The notes beneath the pieces were generated by a model. It searched no databases. It saw nothing but the letters and a program-made list of their open reading frames with translations, and had not been told where the DNA came from. From contig NZ_CP040749.1 in the NCBI RefSeq assembly GCF_006065315.1, positions 1,364,001 through 1,428,000 of the forward strand: a DNA stretch of 64,000 bases, in the 5' to 3' direction. Position numbers and translations under genes: made by a program. This document shows positions 42,436 to 49,897 of this stretch, in pieces. Position 1 is the stretch's first letter. Each line of letters begins with the position of its first letter. The DNA comes from Aureibaculum algae. GTDB taxonomy: Bacteria > Bacteroidota > Bacteroidia > Flavobacteriales > Flavobacteriaceae.

Positions 42436-43686
42436 GTGAATGCTGAAATAATTACCATTGGAGATGAAATTCTTATTGGTCAAATTGTAGATACTAATTC
42501 TGCTTTTATTGCTCAAGAATTAAATAAAATAGGAGTTTCTGTTTATCAGATTACTTCCGTACAAGATGATAAAGAACATATTTTAAAATCGTTAAAAGAA
42601 GCTGAAGAGAATGCAGATATCATCATTATTACTGGAGGATTAGGCCCAACGAAAGATGATATTACAAAACATACACTCTGTGACTATTTTAATGATACCC
42701 TAGTGCTTAATGAAGAGGTTTTAAAGCATGTAGAAAATTTATTTAAAAATTATGTTTCTACGCCAATTTCTGATATTAACCGCCAGCAGGCTCTAGTGCC
42801 TTCCAAAGCATTAGTTTTAAAGAATAATTTTGGTACAGCCCCAGGGATGTTAATGGAAAAGAATGAAAAGGTTTTTATTTCATTACCAGGTGTGCCCTAT
42901 GAAATGGAAGGTTTAATTACCGGAGAAGTGGTACCTTATTTACAAAAGAAATACAATCGTCCGTATATTATGCATAGAACTTTGCTCACTTATGGTGTAG
43001 GAGAAAGTGCTATTGCTGAAAGATTAGATTCTTGGGAAGACAGCTTGCCTAAAAATATTAAATTGGCCTACTTGCCAAATTTAGGTAAAGTAAGGCTAAG
43101 GTTAACCGCAAAGGGCTTTGATGAAAATTTATTAATAAGTGAAATGCTAAGGCTTGAAAAGGAGTTGGTTGGCTATGTTAAAGATATTTTTGTGGGTTTT
43201 GAAGGAGAGGAATCAATAGAGACGTTAATTGGCAAATTGTTAGTTGCAGAGCATAAAACAATAGCTACGGCCGAAAGCTGTACAGGTGGAAATATAGCAT
43301 CAATGATTACTTCTGTAGCCGGTGCCTCTCAATACTTTGTAGGATCTGTGGTGAGCTATAACGAACGTATTAAAAGAGAAGTTTTAGGAGTGTCTGAAAA
43401 AACAATTGAAGAACATTCTGTAGTAAGTGCAGCAGTGGTAGAACAAATGGCGAGAGGAATTCAAAAACTTTATAAAACGGATTATGCTATTGCGGTTACT
43501 GGTAATGCTGGTCCTACAAAAGATAATACAGATAAATCTGTAGGTGTTGTATTTATTAGTATTTTAACGCCTGACGGAATTACGACTAAAGAATTTAATT
43601 TTGGTCAACCTCGCCAAAAGGTGATAGAACGGGCTTCAGTAAAGGCATTGGAGTTGTTAAGAATAGCATTATTGAATACATTGTGA
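42436..43686 (+). CDS. cinA: CinA, competence/damage-inducible protein (ADP-ribose pyrophosphatase / NMN deamidase)
   Basis: 416 residues with a GTG start. The N-terminal MoCF-like domain (GDEILIGQIVDTN, ITGGLGPTKDD, ALVPSKA) is followed by a C-terminal PncC-type domain with TIATAESCTGG and AVTGNAGPT. It functions in pyridine nucleotide recycling. TACCTTTG at 42403-42410 is a plausible -7 element. Confidence 0.9.
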   Translation: MNAEIITIGDEILIGQIVDTNSAFIAQELNKIGVSVYQITSVQDDKEHILKSLKEAEENADIIIITGGLGPTKDDITKHTLCDYFNDTLVLNEEVLKHVENLFKNYVSTPISDINRQQALVPSKALVLKNNFGTAPGMLMEKNEKVFISLPGVPYEMEGLITGEVVPYLQKKYNRPYIMHRTLLTYGVGESAIAERLDSWEDSLPKNIKLAYLPNLGKVRLRLTAKGFDENLLISEMLRLEKELVGYVKDIFVGFEGEESIETLIGKLLVAEHKTIATAESCTGGNIASMITSVAGASQYFVGSVVSYNERIKREVLGVSEKTIEEHSVVSAAVVEQMARGIQKLYKTDYAIAVTGNAGPTKDNTDKSVGVVFISILTPDGITTKEFNFGQPRQKVIERASVKALELLRIALLNTL

Positions 43687-43783
43687 CCCGTTTTTCTGTG
43701 ATAAAAATCAAGGTAGAAAACGCGTAAATACCAAGTGAAAGAAAAAAATGAACAGCGTTGACTAAAAAACAGTGAAAAATTTG

Positions 43784-43813
43784 TTTGTAAATTCAATTAA
43801 TTTATTATTTTTG
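43784..43813 (+). promoter_or_regulatory. Promoter of the rpmB-rpmG-DUF4295 operon
   Basis: TTTG (43784-43787) and TATTTTTG (43806-43813) are separated by 18 bp, in the consensus arrangement. It lies about 40 bp before the rpmB start codon. Confidence 0.65.
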
Positions 43814-43850
43814 CACCTCGTTTAGAATTAACACATTTAAAGTTTAGAAA

Positions 43851-44090
43851 ATGTCAAGAGTTTGTGAGTTAACAGGAAAAAAGGCTATGGTAGGAAACAA
43901 CGTTTCTCATTCCATGAATAGAACTAAAAGAAAATTTGACGCTAATTTAATGAAGAAGCGTTTTTATATTCCTGAAGAAGATAAGTGGGTTACTTTGAAA
44001 GTTTCTGCTTCAGCTTTAAAAAATATCAATAAAAAAGGCATATCTGCTGTAATTAAAGAAGCCAGAGCTAATGGCTTTTTGAAAAAATAG
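43851..44090 (+). CDS. rpmB: 50S ribosomal protein L28
   Basis: 79 residues, complete, with MSRVCELTGKKAMVGNNVSH and the later MKKRFYIPEEDKWVTLKVS typical of bacterial L28. First gene of the rpmB-rpmG-DUF4295 unit; six bases separate it from rpmG. Confidence 0.98.
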   Translation: MSRVCELTGKKAMVGNNVSHSMNRTKRKFDANLMKKRFYIPEEDKWVTLKVSASALKNINKKGISAVIKEARANGFLKK

Positions 44091-44096
44091 AATACA

Positions 44097-44282
44097 ATGG
44101 CAAAAGGTAAAGGTAATAGAATTCAGGTTATATTAGAGTGCACGGAACACAAAGAAAGTGGTAAACCAGGTACATCTAGATACATTACTACAAAGAACAA
44201 AAAGAATACTCCAGATAGAATGGAATTGAAAAAATTCAATCCTATCCTAAAGAAAATGACTATTCATAAAGAAATTAAATAA
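44097..44282 (+). CDS. rpmG: 50S ribosomal protein L33
   Basis: 61 residues, [19 protein letters not shown] with the usual [21 protein letters not shown]. It lacks the zinc-binding cysteine pairs, having only one Cys, so it is the zinc-independent form. Confidence 0.98.
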   Translation: MAKGKGNRIQVILECTEHKESGKPGTSRYITTKNKKNTPDRMELKKFNPILKKMTIHKEIK

Positions 44283-44371
44283 TTCGGAATTTTAGAATAA
44301 AATTTCAATTAAATAATTCGGAATTTTAGATTATAAGTTTCATAATAAAAATTTCAAATAATATTTAAAGT

Positions 44372-44524
44372 ATGGCAAAGAAATCAGTAGCATCGTTACA
44401 AACAGGGGCGAAAAGATTAACAAAAGCAGTAAAAATGGTAAAATCTCCAAAAACTGGAGCTTATTCTTTTGTTGAATCAATTATGGATCCCGCTGACGTA
44501 AATGATTATTTTAGTAAAAAATAA
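44372..44524 (+). CDS. DUF4295 small basic protein
   Basis: 50 residues, MAKKSVASLQTGAKRLTKAV...DPADVNDYFSKK, with a start ATG at 44372. This family is encoded immediately after L28 and L33 in Bacteroidota, and its basic composition suggests a ribosome-associated role. Too short for standard ORF-length cut-offs. Confidence 0.95.
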   Translation: MAKKSVASLQTGAKRLTKAVKMVKSPKTGAYSFVESIMDPADVNDYFSKK

Positions 44525-44546
44525 TCGTTTTTTAAAAATTATATAG

Positions 44547-44577
44547 AAGCTACTTTCATTTTTTGGAAGTAGCTTTT
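44547..44577 (+). terminator. Terminator of the ribosomal-protein unit
   Basis: AAGCTACTTTC and GGAAGTAGCTT pair around an AT-rich loop and are followed by a T run. It lies 23 bp after the DUF4295 stop. Confidence 0.6.
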
Positions 44578-44678
44578 GCTATTTAATAACCTTTGAAAAA
44601 AGGTTACTATCTGTTAAAGCTCTAGTGACTTTAAAAGTCATAGACCTAAAATTTTTCTCTCCTCTTGCTATTTAGTCA

Positions 44679-44707
44679 TTGTGTATTAGAAAGCTTTCTT
44701 ATCTTTG
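44679..44707 (+). promoter_or_regulatory. Promoter of ftsY
   Basis: TTG (44679-44681) and TATCTTTG (44700-44707) with 18 bp between, the Bacteroidota consensus. The start codon of ftsY is about 95 bp downstream. Confidence 0.6.
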
Positions 44708-44802
44708 TAAGAATGATGTTGAAATTTGAGAATCAAAATGATCACTCAATACTCCATTATTTAAAATACCAAACACTAACTCAATAACTATTAAATTCGA
44801 AA

Positions 44803-45756
44803 ATGAGTTTATTTAAAAAAATATTTTCAAAGGAAAAAAAGGAAACCTTAGACAAAGGCTTAGAAAAAAGTAAAACCACTTTTTTTTCTAAACTGTCTAA
44901 AGCGGTAGCTGGTAAATCAAAAGTAGATGATGATGTACTCGATAATCTAGAAGAGATATTAGTTTCTTCTGATGTTGGTGTGGCTACAACTTTAAAGATT
45001 ATTGATAGAATTGAAGCAAGAGTAGCTAAAGATAAGTATTTAGGTACCGAAGAGCTCAATAAAATTTTAAGAGAAGAGATCGCAGGTTTATTGGCGGAAA
45101 CTAATGTCGGTAACGAAACCGAATTTACAGTGCCTAAAGATAAAAAACCTTATGTTATAATGGTGGTAGGTGTAAATGGAGTTGGGAAAACAACGACAAT
45201 TGGGAAGTTGGCGTCTCAATTTAAAAAACAAGGCCTGAAAGTAGTTTTGGGTGCTGGTGATACTTTTAGAGCTGCCGCCATAGATCAATTGCAAGTTTGG
45301 GCAGATAGGATAGGCGTACCCATCATAAAGCAAAAAATGGGAAGTGATCCGGCGTCTGTTGCTTTTGACACTGTTCAATCAGCAGTTAATCAGGATGCAG
45401 ATGTAGTAATTATTGATACAGCGGGACGCTTGCATAATAAAGTAAATTTAATGAATGAGCTGACCAAGATTAAAAGGGTTATGCAAAAAGTTATTGATGA
45501 TGCTCCCCATGAAGTATTACTTGTATTAGATGGTTCAACGGGTCAAAATGCTTTTGAACAAGCCAAGCAATTTACAAAAGCAACTGAAGTTACTTCTTTA
45601 GCGGTAACCAAGTTAGATGGTACAGCAAAAGGAGGGGTTGTTATAGGTATTTCTGATCAATTTAAAATTCCCGTAAAATATATTGGTGTAGGTGAGCAAG
45701 TTGACGATTTACAGGTGTTTAATAAAATTGAGTTTGTCGATAGTTTTTTTAAATAA
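44803..45756 (+). CDS. ftsY: FtsY, signal recognition particle receptor
   Basis: 317 residues: short N domain (about 1-95), then the NG GTPase with G1 GVNGVGKTT (123-131), DTFRAAA (153-159), DTAGRL (205-210) and TKLDGTAKGG. The acidic A domain of E. coli FtsY is absent, as usual in Bacteroidota. It docks ribosome-SRP complexes at the membrane for insertion of membrane proteins. Confidence 0.97.
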   Translation: MSLFKKIFSKEKKETLDKGLEKSKTTFFSKLSKAVAGKSKVDDDVLDNLEEILVSSDVGVATTLKIIDRIEARVAKDKYLGTEELNKILREEIAGLLAETNVGNETEFTVPKDKKPYVIMVVGVNGVGKTTTIGKLASQFKKQGLKVVLGAGDTFRAAAIDQLQVWADRIGVPIIKQKMGSDPASVAFDTVQSAVNQDADVVIIDTAGRLHNKVNLMNELTKIKRVMQKVIDDAPHEVLLVLDGSTGQNAFEQAKQFTKATEVTSLAVTKLDGTAKGGVVIGISDQFKIPVKYIGVGEQVDDLQVFNKIEFVDSFFK

Positions 45757-45796
45757 ATAGAAATTTTTTTCACGATCTATTTAATACTTAAAAGTT

Positions 45797-46858
45797 TTAA
45801 TTAAGTAAGGTATTTATTTTTTGCCATAAGAGTTCATCAAAATTAGATAAGGCAAAATTTTCACCTTCTGCAGATTCACCCATACGAACAATCACAAGAT
45901 TTCGACTCGGTACTACATAAATCTTTTGATCATTTTTACCTAGTGCACAATACATATCATCTGGTGCTGATTCAATTAACGAACCTTGAAATTCAATTTG
46001 TGTTTGAGGTAAATGATAACTAGATTTTCCATTTAACCACCATAAATATCCATAGGATTGATTTATGGGTTGCGAAGTGCTCACTGCTTTTTGAAAATAA
46101 TTTTTATTTACAATCTGAGAACCATCCCAATTTCCATTATTGAGAGATAATAATCCGAAACGAGCCATACTTCTTGTATTACTCCAATAGACGCTATTGT
46201 TTCCCAATTTAATCCAAGTACCTGTCATACCAATTCTGTCTCTAAGTTTTGTATTAAAGTAAGATACATAAGTTTGCTTCGAAGCGGAGGCTAAGATGTC
46301 TTGTAATTTTACATATACATTGTGATACGCCCATCGGGTGCCGGCATCTGAAACATATTTAAGATTTTCAGGACTCACATCATCCCCTAAGTTGTCATCC
46401 AATCCAGATGTCATGGATAGTAGATGTGAAACGGTAATAAGATTTTCTTTTGCCAATGGAGCACTCGTCCATCCTGAACCTAGATGTAAAGAAGCCTTAT
46501 CATTTAGGTTTAAATAGCCATCATCTTCTGCAATTCCAGTCATTGCAGCAGTTAAGGTTTTACCTGCACTTGCCCAATACCATATTGAAGTATTAGAATG
46601 ACCATTAAAATATTTTTCAATGACCATTTTACCATTTTTTAAAATGATAAAACCTTTAGTGTTATTATCCTCTAAAAAAGTTAGTAATGGCTCTAGCTTA
46701 GCTTTGTTCCAATTTAAATTATCTATTGATTCTGTTTCCCAGTCATCATCAGTAATTGATGGAAAATAAATGGGGTCTATAATTTCAAGTGATTCATCTT
46801 GTGAGGTACAAGAAAATAGTGAGGAAATAAGTAATCCAATTGCTAATAACCTTTTCAT
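45797..46858 (-). CDS. Lipoprotein serine hydrolase (class C beta-lactamase fold)
   Basis: 353 residues, lipobox Cys17 (SSLFSC). SxxK catalytic motif SAGK at 97-100, the YHN motif around 178-180 and the later GYLWWLNGK. This fold covers penicillin-binding-like esterases and D-aminopeptidases, so the substrate is open. The product should be tethered to a membrane facing the periplasm or outside. Confidence 0.8.
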   Translation of the reverse strand: MKRLLAIGLLISSLFSCTSQDESLEIIDPIYFPSITDDDWETESIDNLNWNKAKLEPLLTFLEDNNTKGFIILKNGKMVIEKYFNGHSNTSIWYWASAGKTLTAAMTGIAEDDGYLNLNDKASLHLGSGWTSAPLAKENLITVSHLLSMTSGLDDNLGDDVSPENLKYVSDAGTRWAYHNVYVKLQDILASASKQTYVSYFNTKLRDRIGMTGTWIKLGNNSVYWSNTRSMARFGLLSLNNGNWDGSQIVNKNYFQKAVSTSQPINQSYGYLWWLNGKSSYHLPQTQIEFQGSLIESAPDDMYCALGKNDQKIYVVPSRNLVIVRMGESAEGENFALSNFDELLWQKINTLLN

Positions 46859-47057
46859 AAAATTAACTTTTATATAACTAATTTAAATATTAGACTTAAC
46901 GGAATAATAAAGGTTTAATTTTATGTGCTATTTACAATTGTAGGAAATGGAATAAGTTATAAAAAAGGAATGCTGTATTTGAATTTTAAGAAGTAAAAGG
47001 TTTGGATGATTTGTAAATTCAAACACCAAAACACTTTAGAAATAATTTTTGAGATTG
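46859..47057. other. Intergenic spacer
   Basis: AT-rich, between the serine-hydrolase start and the small membrane gene's stop. No gene or notable repeat was seen. Confidence 0.3.
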
Positions 47058-47234
47058 TTATTTTTTTGAAGTTACTCGATCGTAGAAGAAAATAAGACCG
47101 GCACTAATTTCTAAAAATAAACCAATTGTTAAAAAAGTAGTAGCGTATAATTCCATTTTAATTACTTTTAAAATGGCACCTAACATAACTAATAATAATC
47201 CTACAACAACAAATTGAGATGATCTGTTTTTCAT
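47058..47234 (-). CDS. Small two-helix membrane protein
   Basis: 58 residues, MKNRSSQFVVVGLLLVMLGA...FYDRVTSKK, with two hydrophobic helices (about 7-25 and 30-50) joined by a short loop containing KVIKMELYAT. Its layout recalls the membrane part of GldL-like proteins, but it is far too short for that. A perfect 9-bp hairpin (47269-47296) lies just upstream. Confidence 0.65.
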   Translation of the reverse strand: MKNRSSQFVVVGLLLVMLGAILKVIKMELYATTFLTIGLFLEISAGLIFFYDRVTSKK

Positions 47235-47268
47235 GGTTTTAAAAGATTAGATTGTTTCGTGTTTAATA

Positions 47269-47476
47269 AAATAGAGGCTCTTTCGAACCTCTATTTAACT
47301 AACTCCCTTATTAAAATAATTTTATTAAAAGTGATTTCTAAATGAGAACCACTTTTTTAAAAGTAGATAAAAAGTCCAGCCCAATGATTGTGAGTAAAGT
47401 ACTTGCTATGAATAGACTTTACTTCCTTCGTAATAAGTGGAAATTTTTAGGAAAGTAGATCATTGGGTTAAGGACT
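47269..47476. other. Hairpin-rich leader, candidate structured RNA
   Basis: Several pairings lie close together: AAATAGAGG/CCTCTATTT (47269-47277 and 47288-47296), AAAAGTG/CACTTTT (47327 and 47350), and an outer two-part stem AGTCC + CCCAATGAT (47373-47377, 47380-47388) with ATCATTGGG + GGACT (47459-47467, 47472-47476). A hairpin GTAAAGT/ACTTTAC (47394, 47416) sits inside. There is no reading frame. The strand is unclear: it is upstream of the small membrane gene on minus and of the LytTR regulator on plus. Confidence 0.4.
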
Positions 47477-47559
47477 AGATTATACATAATGTGTTTAGCT
47501 GTACTTATTGTTTTAAGTTGATACAAAGATAACGACAAACGAGGGACTTTATTCCAAAA

Positions 47560-47627
47560 TAAACCGCAATAGTTAGTGTAATAAACCGCAATATTTTACG
47601 GTTTAAACCGTAAAATATTGCGGTTTA
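47560..47627 (+). promoter_or_regulatory. 46-bp perfect palindrome and direct repeat upstream of the LytTR regulator
   Basis: TAAACCGCAATA occurs at 47560-47571 and again at 47582-47593, 22 bp apart. The second copy is the start of a perfect 46-bp palindrome (47582-47627), whose right half ends in TATTGCGGTTTA. LytTR proteins bind paired ~9-bp sites about two helical turns apart, so this is a probable autoregulatory or cruciform-forming operator. Confidence 0.6.
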
Positions 47628-47676
47628 ATATTGGTTATTTTGAGGTTAAACAGCTCATCTAAAATAAAATAACTAT

Positions 47677-47699
47677 GTAATTTAGTAAAACTAAATTAC
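47677..47699 (+). promoter_or_regulatory. Hairpin at the start codon of the LytTR regulator
   Basis: GTAATTTAGT and ACTAAATTAC form a perfect 10-bp stem with loop AAA, ending 6 bp before the ATG at 47706. If in the transcript it would cover the ribosome-entry zone and could throttle translation. Confidence 0.5.
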
Positions 47700-47705
47700 G
47701 GGCCT

Positions 47706-48440
47706 ATGCAAAATAGATATTCAATAATAGATGGCGACAAAAAAACCATTTTAAAGATTCAAAAATATTTCGAAAATACAGATGATTATGTTTGTATAGG
47801 TGCTTCGGGCTGTTTTAATCAAGCATTGGATACTATTTTAGAATACACACCAGATATTATTTTCATTGATGTAGATAATAATAAAGAGAACACTAATGAT
47901 GCCTTTAGTTTTATAAATGAATTGTATAAGTACGTAAAAGAAATGCCAAAGGTAATTGCCTTGTCAACTACAAAAGATGAGGCGTATAATTGTATGAAAA
48001 ATAATTTTTGTGATTATATTTTAAAACCCATCAATGATTTTGAGCTCCGTAAATCTGTAGCGAGGTTAAAAATAAAACCAAGAAAACCTTCCGATAAGTT
48101 ATGTCTAAAATCATATAAAGATTATCGATTTATTGAAATGAACGAGATACTGTTCCTGAAAGCAGACAATACATCAACTGATTTTTTTATGGAAGATGGT
48201 TCTACTATTAGTGCATATAAAACTCTCAAATACTTTGAAAAACTTTTACCTGAAAATTTTACCAGAATACACAATAGCTATATTGTAAATCAAAAGTATG
48301 TCTCTAGAATACATTTTGGAAAAGCTAAATGCTCCATAAAGCAGCATAGTTTTGCCATTCCTTTCTCAAAATCGTATAAAGAAAATGTCGTTATTTTAGA
48401 AAAATCTATTTCTAAGAATGCTCTATTATCCTTAAACTAG
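47706..48440 (+). CDS. LytTR-type response regulator
   Basis: 244 residues: a receiver domain (about 1-115) with the phospho-acceptor Asp in DIIFIDVD and the lysine in DYILKPIN, then a LytTR DNA-binding domain (about 140-235) with LKSYKDYRFIEMNEILFLKA, NFTRIHNSYIVNQKYV and the C-terminal strand. The receiver start (SIIDGDKK) has the acidic pocket. No LytS-type kinase is adjacent; the upstream palindrome suggests self-control. Confidence 0.85.
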   Translation: MQNRYSIIDGDKKTILKIQKYFENTDDYVCIGASGCFNQALDTILEYTPDIIFIDVDNNKENTNDAFSFINELYKYVKEMPKVIALSTTKDEAYNCMKNNFCDYILKPINDFELRKSVARLKIKPRKPSDKLCLKSYKDYRFIEMNEILFLKADNTSTDFFMEDGSTISAYKTLKYFEKLLPENFTRIHNSYIVNQKYVSRIHFGKAKCSIKQHSFAIPFSKSYKENVVILEKSISKNALLSLN

Positions 48441-48702
48441 TATTGTAAATTACCCATTAATTACCATCTACTGTTATACTCGTGCAAAGCACTTCTCTTT
48501 GTGGGTCATCCACTATGAATTCTTTAAAATAGTAGTTTAAACTTTCCCTTCGGCTTAGTTTTGTAACAGAAATTGAAGCTTCTATATCATTTTAAATAGT
48601 AATATAATAATAAGAATGTGAGTGCTTTACAATATAAAGTAGTGACTCATACATCCATTTTTTAATAAAATTGAACCATAAAATAATAAAAACAATAAAC
48701 CC
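48441..48702. other. Leader before the lipoprotein cluster
   Basis: No coding frame. TAGTTTTG at 48556-48563 fits the -7 consensus, but no clear -33 TTG is at the right distance. It is the likely promoter region for the first lipoprotein. Confidence 0.35.
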
Positions 48703-48900
48703 ATGAAGACATTTAAAAACTTATTTGCAATACTAATATTATCAGTAGCTTTTTATTCATGCGATGCAGATGCAACACTAGATGATGTAGAACAAGCAGA
48801 ATTAACTGAATTTAACCATGACTTATCAGTGGATACTGGTGACCAAGGAAACGAACATGATGAAAGAGAAGAAGAGGAAGATTTGGTAGGTGGTAACTAA
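48703..48900 (+). CDS. Small acidic lipoprotein, tandem copy 1
   Basis: 65 residues, MKTFKNLFAILILSVAFYSC with lipobox Cys20, then an acidic mature part ATLDDVEQAELTEFNHDLSV...GNEHDEREEEEDLVGGN. It has no family I know. Four near-identical genes follow one another, between a LytTR regulator and a two-component system. Confidence 0.8.
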   Translation: MKTFKNLFAILILSVAFYSCDADATLDDVEQAELTEFNHDLSVDTGDQGNEHDEREEEEDLVGGN

Positions 48901-48987
48901 ATCTTAACTGAATTAATAATAAATAGTAACACAAGTACCGTGCAGACATGCACAAGCATTAATAACCATAATCAAAACAATAAACCC

Positions 48988-49206
48988 ATGAAGACATTTA
49001 AAAACATATTAGCCATATTAATAGTATCAGTAGCTTTTTATTCATGCGATGCAGATGCAACGCTAGATGATGTAGAACAAGCAGAATTAACTGAATTTAA
49101 CCATGACTTATCTGTAGATGCTGATGACGAAGCGTTAGATACTGGTGACCAAGGAAATGAGCAAGATGAAAGAGAAGAAGAGGATGATTTAGGAGGTGGT
49201 AACTAA
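48988..49206 (+). CDS. Small acidic lipoprotein, tandem copy 2
   Basis: 72 residues from the ATG at 48988; the upstream in-frame start at 48940 lies in the repeated intergenic part. Compared with copy 1 it has an inserted DADDEALDTG stretch and ends DDLGGGN. The unit including its leader is repeated as copy 3 at a 306-bp period. Confidence 0.8.
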   Translation: MKTFKNILAILIVSVAFYSCDADATLDDVEQAELTEFNHDLSVDADDEALDTGDQGNEQDEREEEDDLGGGN

Positions 49207-49293
49207 AACCTAACTGAAGTAATAATAAATAGTAATACAAGTACCGTGCAGACATGCACAAGCATTAATAACCATAATCAAAACAATAAACCC

Positions 49294-49512
49294 ATGAAGA
49301 CATTTAAAAACATATTAGCCATATTAATAGTATCAGTAGCTTTTTATTCATGCGATGCAGATGCAACGCTAGATGATGTAGAACAAGCAGAATTAACTGA
49401 ATTTAACCATGACTTATCTGTAGATGCTGATGACGAAGCGTTAGATACTGGTGACCAAGGAAATGAGCAAGATGAAAGAGAAGAAGAGGAAGATTTGGTA
49501 GGTGGTAACTAA
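49294..49512 (+). CDS. Small acidic lipoprotein, tandem copy 3
   Basis: 72 residues, ATG at 49294. It is nearly identical to copy 2 including the leader, differing mainly at the end (EEDLVGGN, as in copy 1). This mosaic suggests gene conversion or unequal crossing-over. Confidence 0.8.
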   Translation: MKTFKNILAILIVSVAFYSCDADATLDDVEQAELTEFNHDLSVDADDEALDTGDQGNEQDEREEEEDLVGGN

Positions 49513-49602
49513 ATCTTAACTGAAGTAATAATAAATAGTAATACAAACGGCGTGCTGACTGACTTGCACATGCATTTATAAACATATCAAAACAATAAAC
49601 CC

Positions 49603-49785
49603 ATGAAGACATTTAAAAACTTATTTGCCATATTAATAGTATCAGTTGCTTTTTATTCTTGTGATTCTGATGCAACGTTAGACGAAGTAGAACAAGCCGA
49701 ATTAACTGAATTTAACCAAAACTTATATGCTGAAACAGGAGACCAAGGGAACGAGCAAGATGAAAGAGAAGAAGAGGATGATTAG
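49603..49785 (+). CDS. Small acidic lipoprotein, tandem copy 4, short end
   Basis: 60 residues, MKTFKNLFAILIVSVAFYSC then SDATLDEVEQAELTEFNQNLYAETG. A TAG stop follows EEEDD, where the other copies continue with a glycine-asparagine end (the downstream DNA still reads GDGN). It is the most divergent copy. A terminator lies at 49828. Confidence 0.8.
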   Translation: MKTFKNLFAILIVSVAFYSCDSDATLDEVEQAELTEFNQNLYAETGDQGNEQDEREEEDD

Positions 49786-49827
49786 GGAGATGGTAACTAA
49801 ATTTACATTAAATAATTTATATATATA

Positions 49828-49857
49828 AAACCTTAGGTACTAACTTAAGGTTTTTTT
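49828..49857 (+). terminator. Terminator after the lipoprotein cluster
   Basis: AAACCTTA and TAAGGTTT form an 8-bp stem with T run. It separates the lipoproteins from the histidine kinase. Confidence 0.65.
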
Positions 49858-49897
49858 GATTATATTAGATAGATTTGTACCGTAAAAAATATTTCTA

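Noticed and set aside
48703..49800. Tandem ~300-bp repeats that could be mistaken for a CRISPR or satellite array
   Set aside because: Each unit is a complete lipoprotein gene with its leader; repeats are far too long and coding, and there are no spacers.
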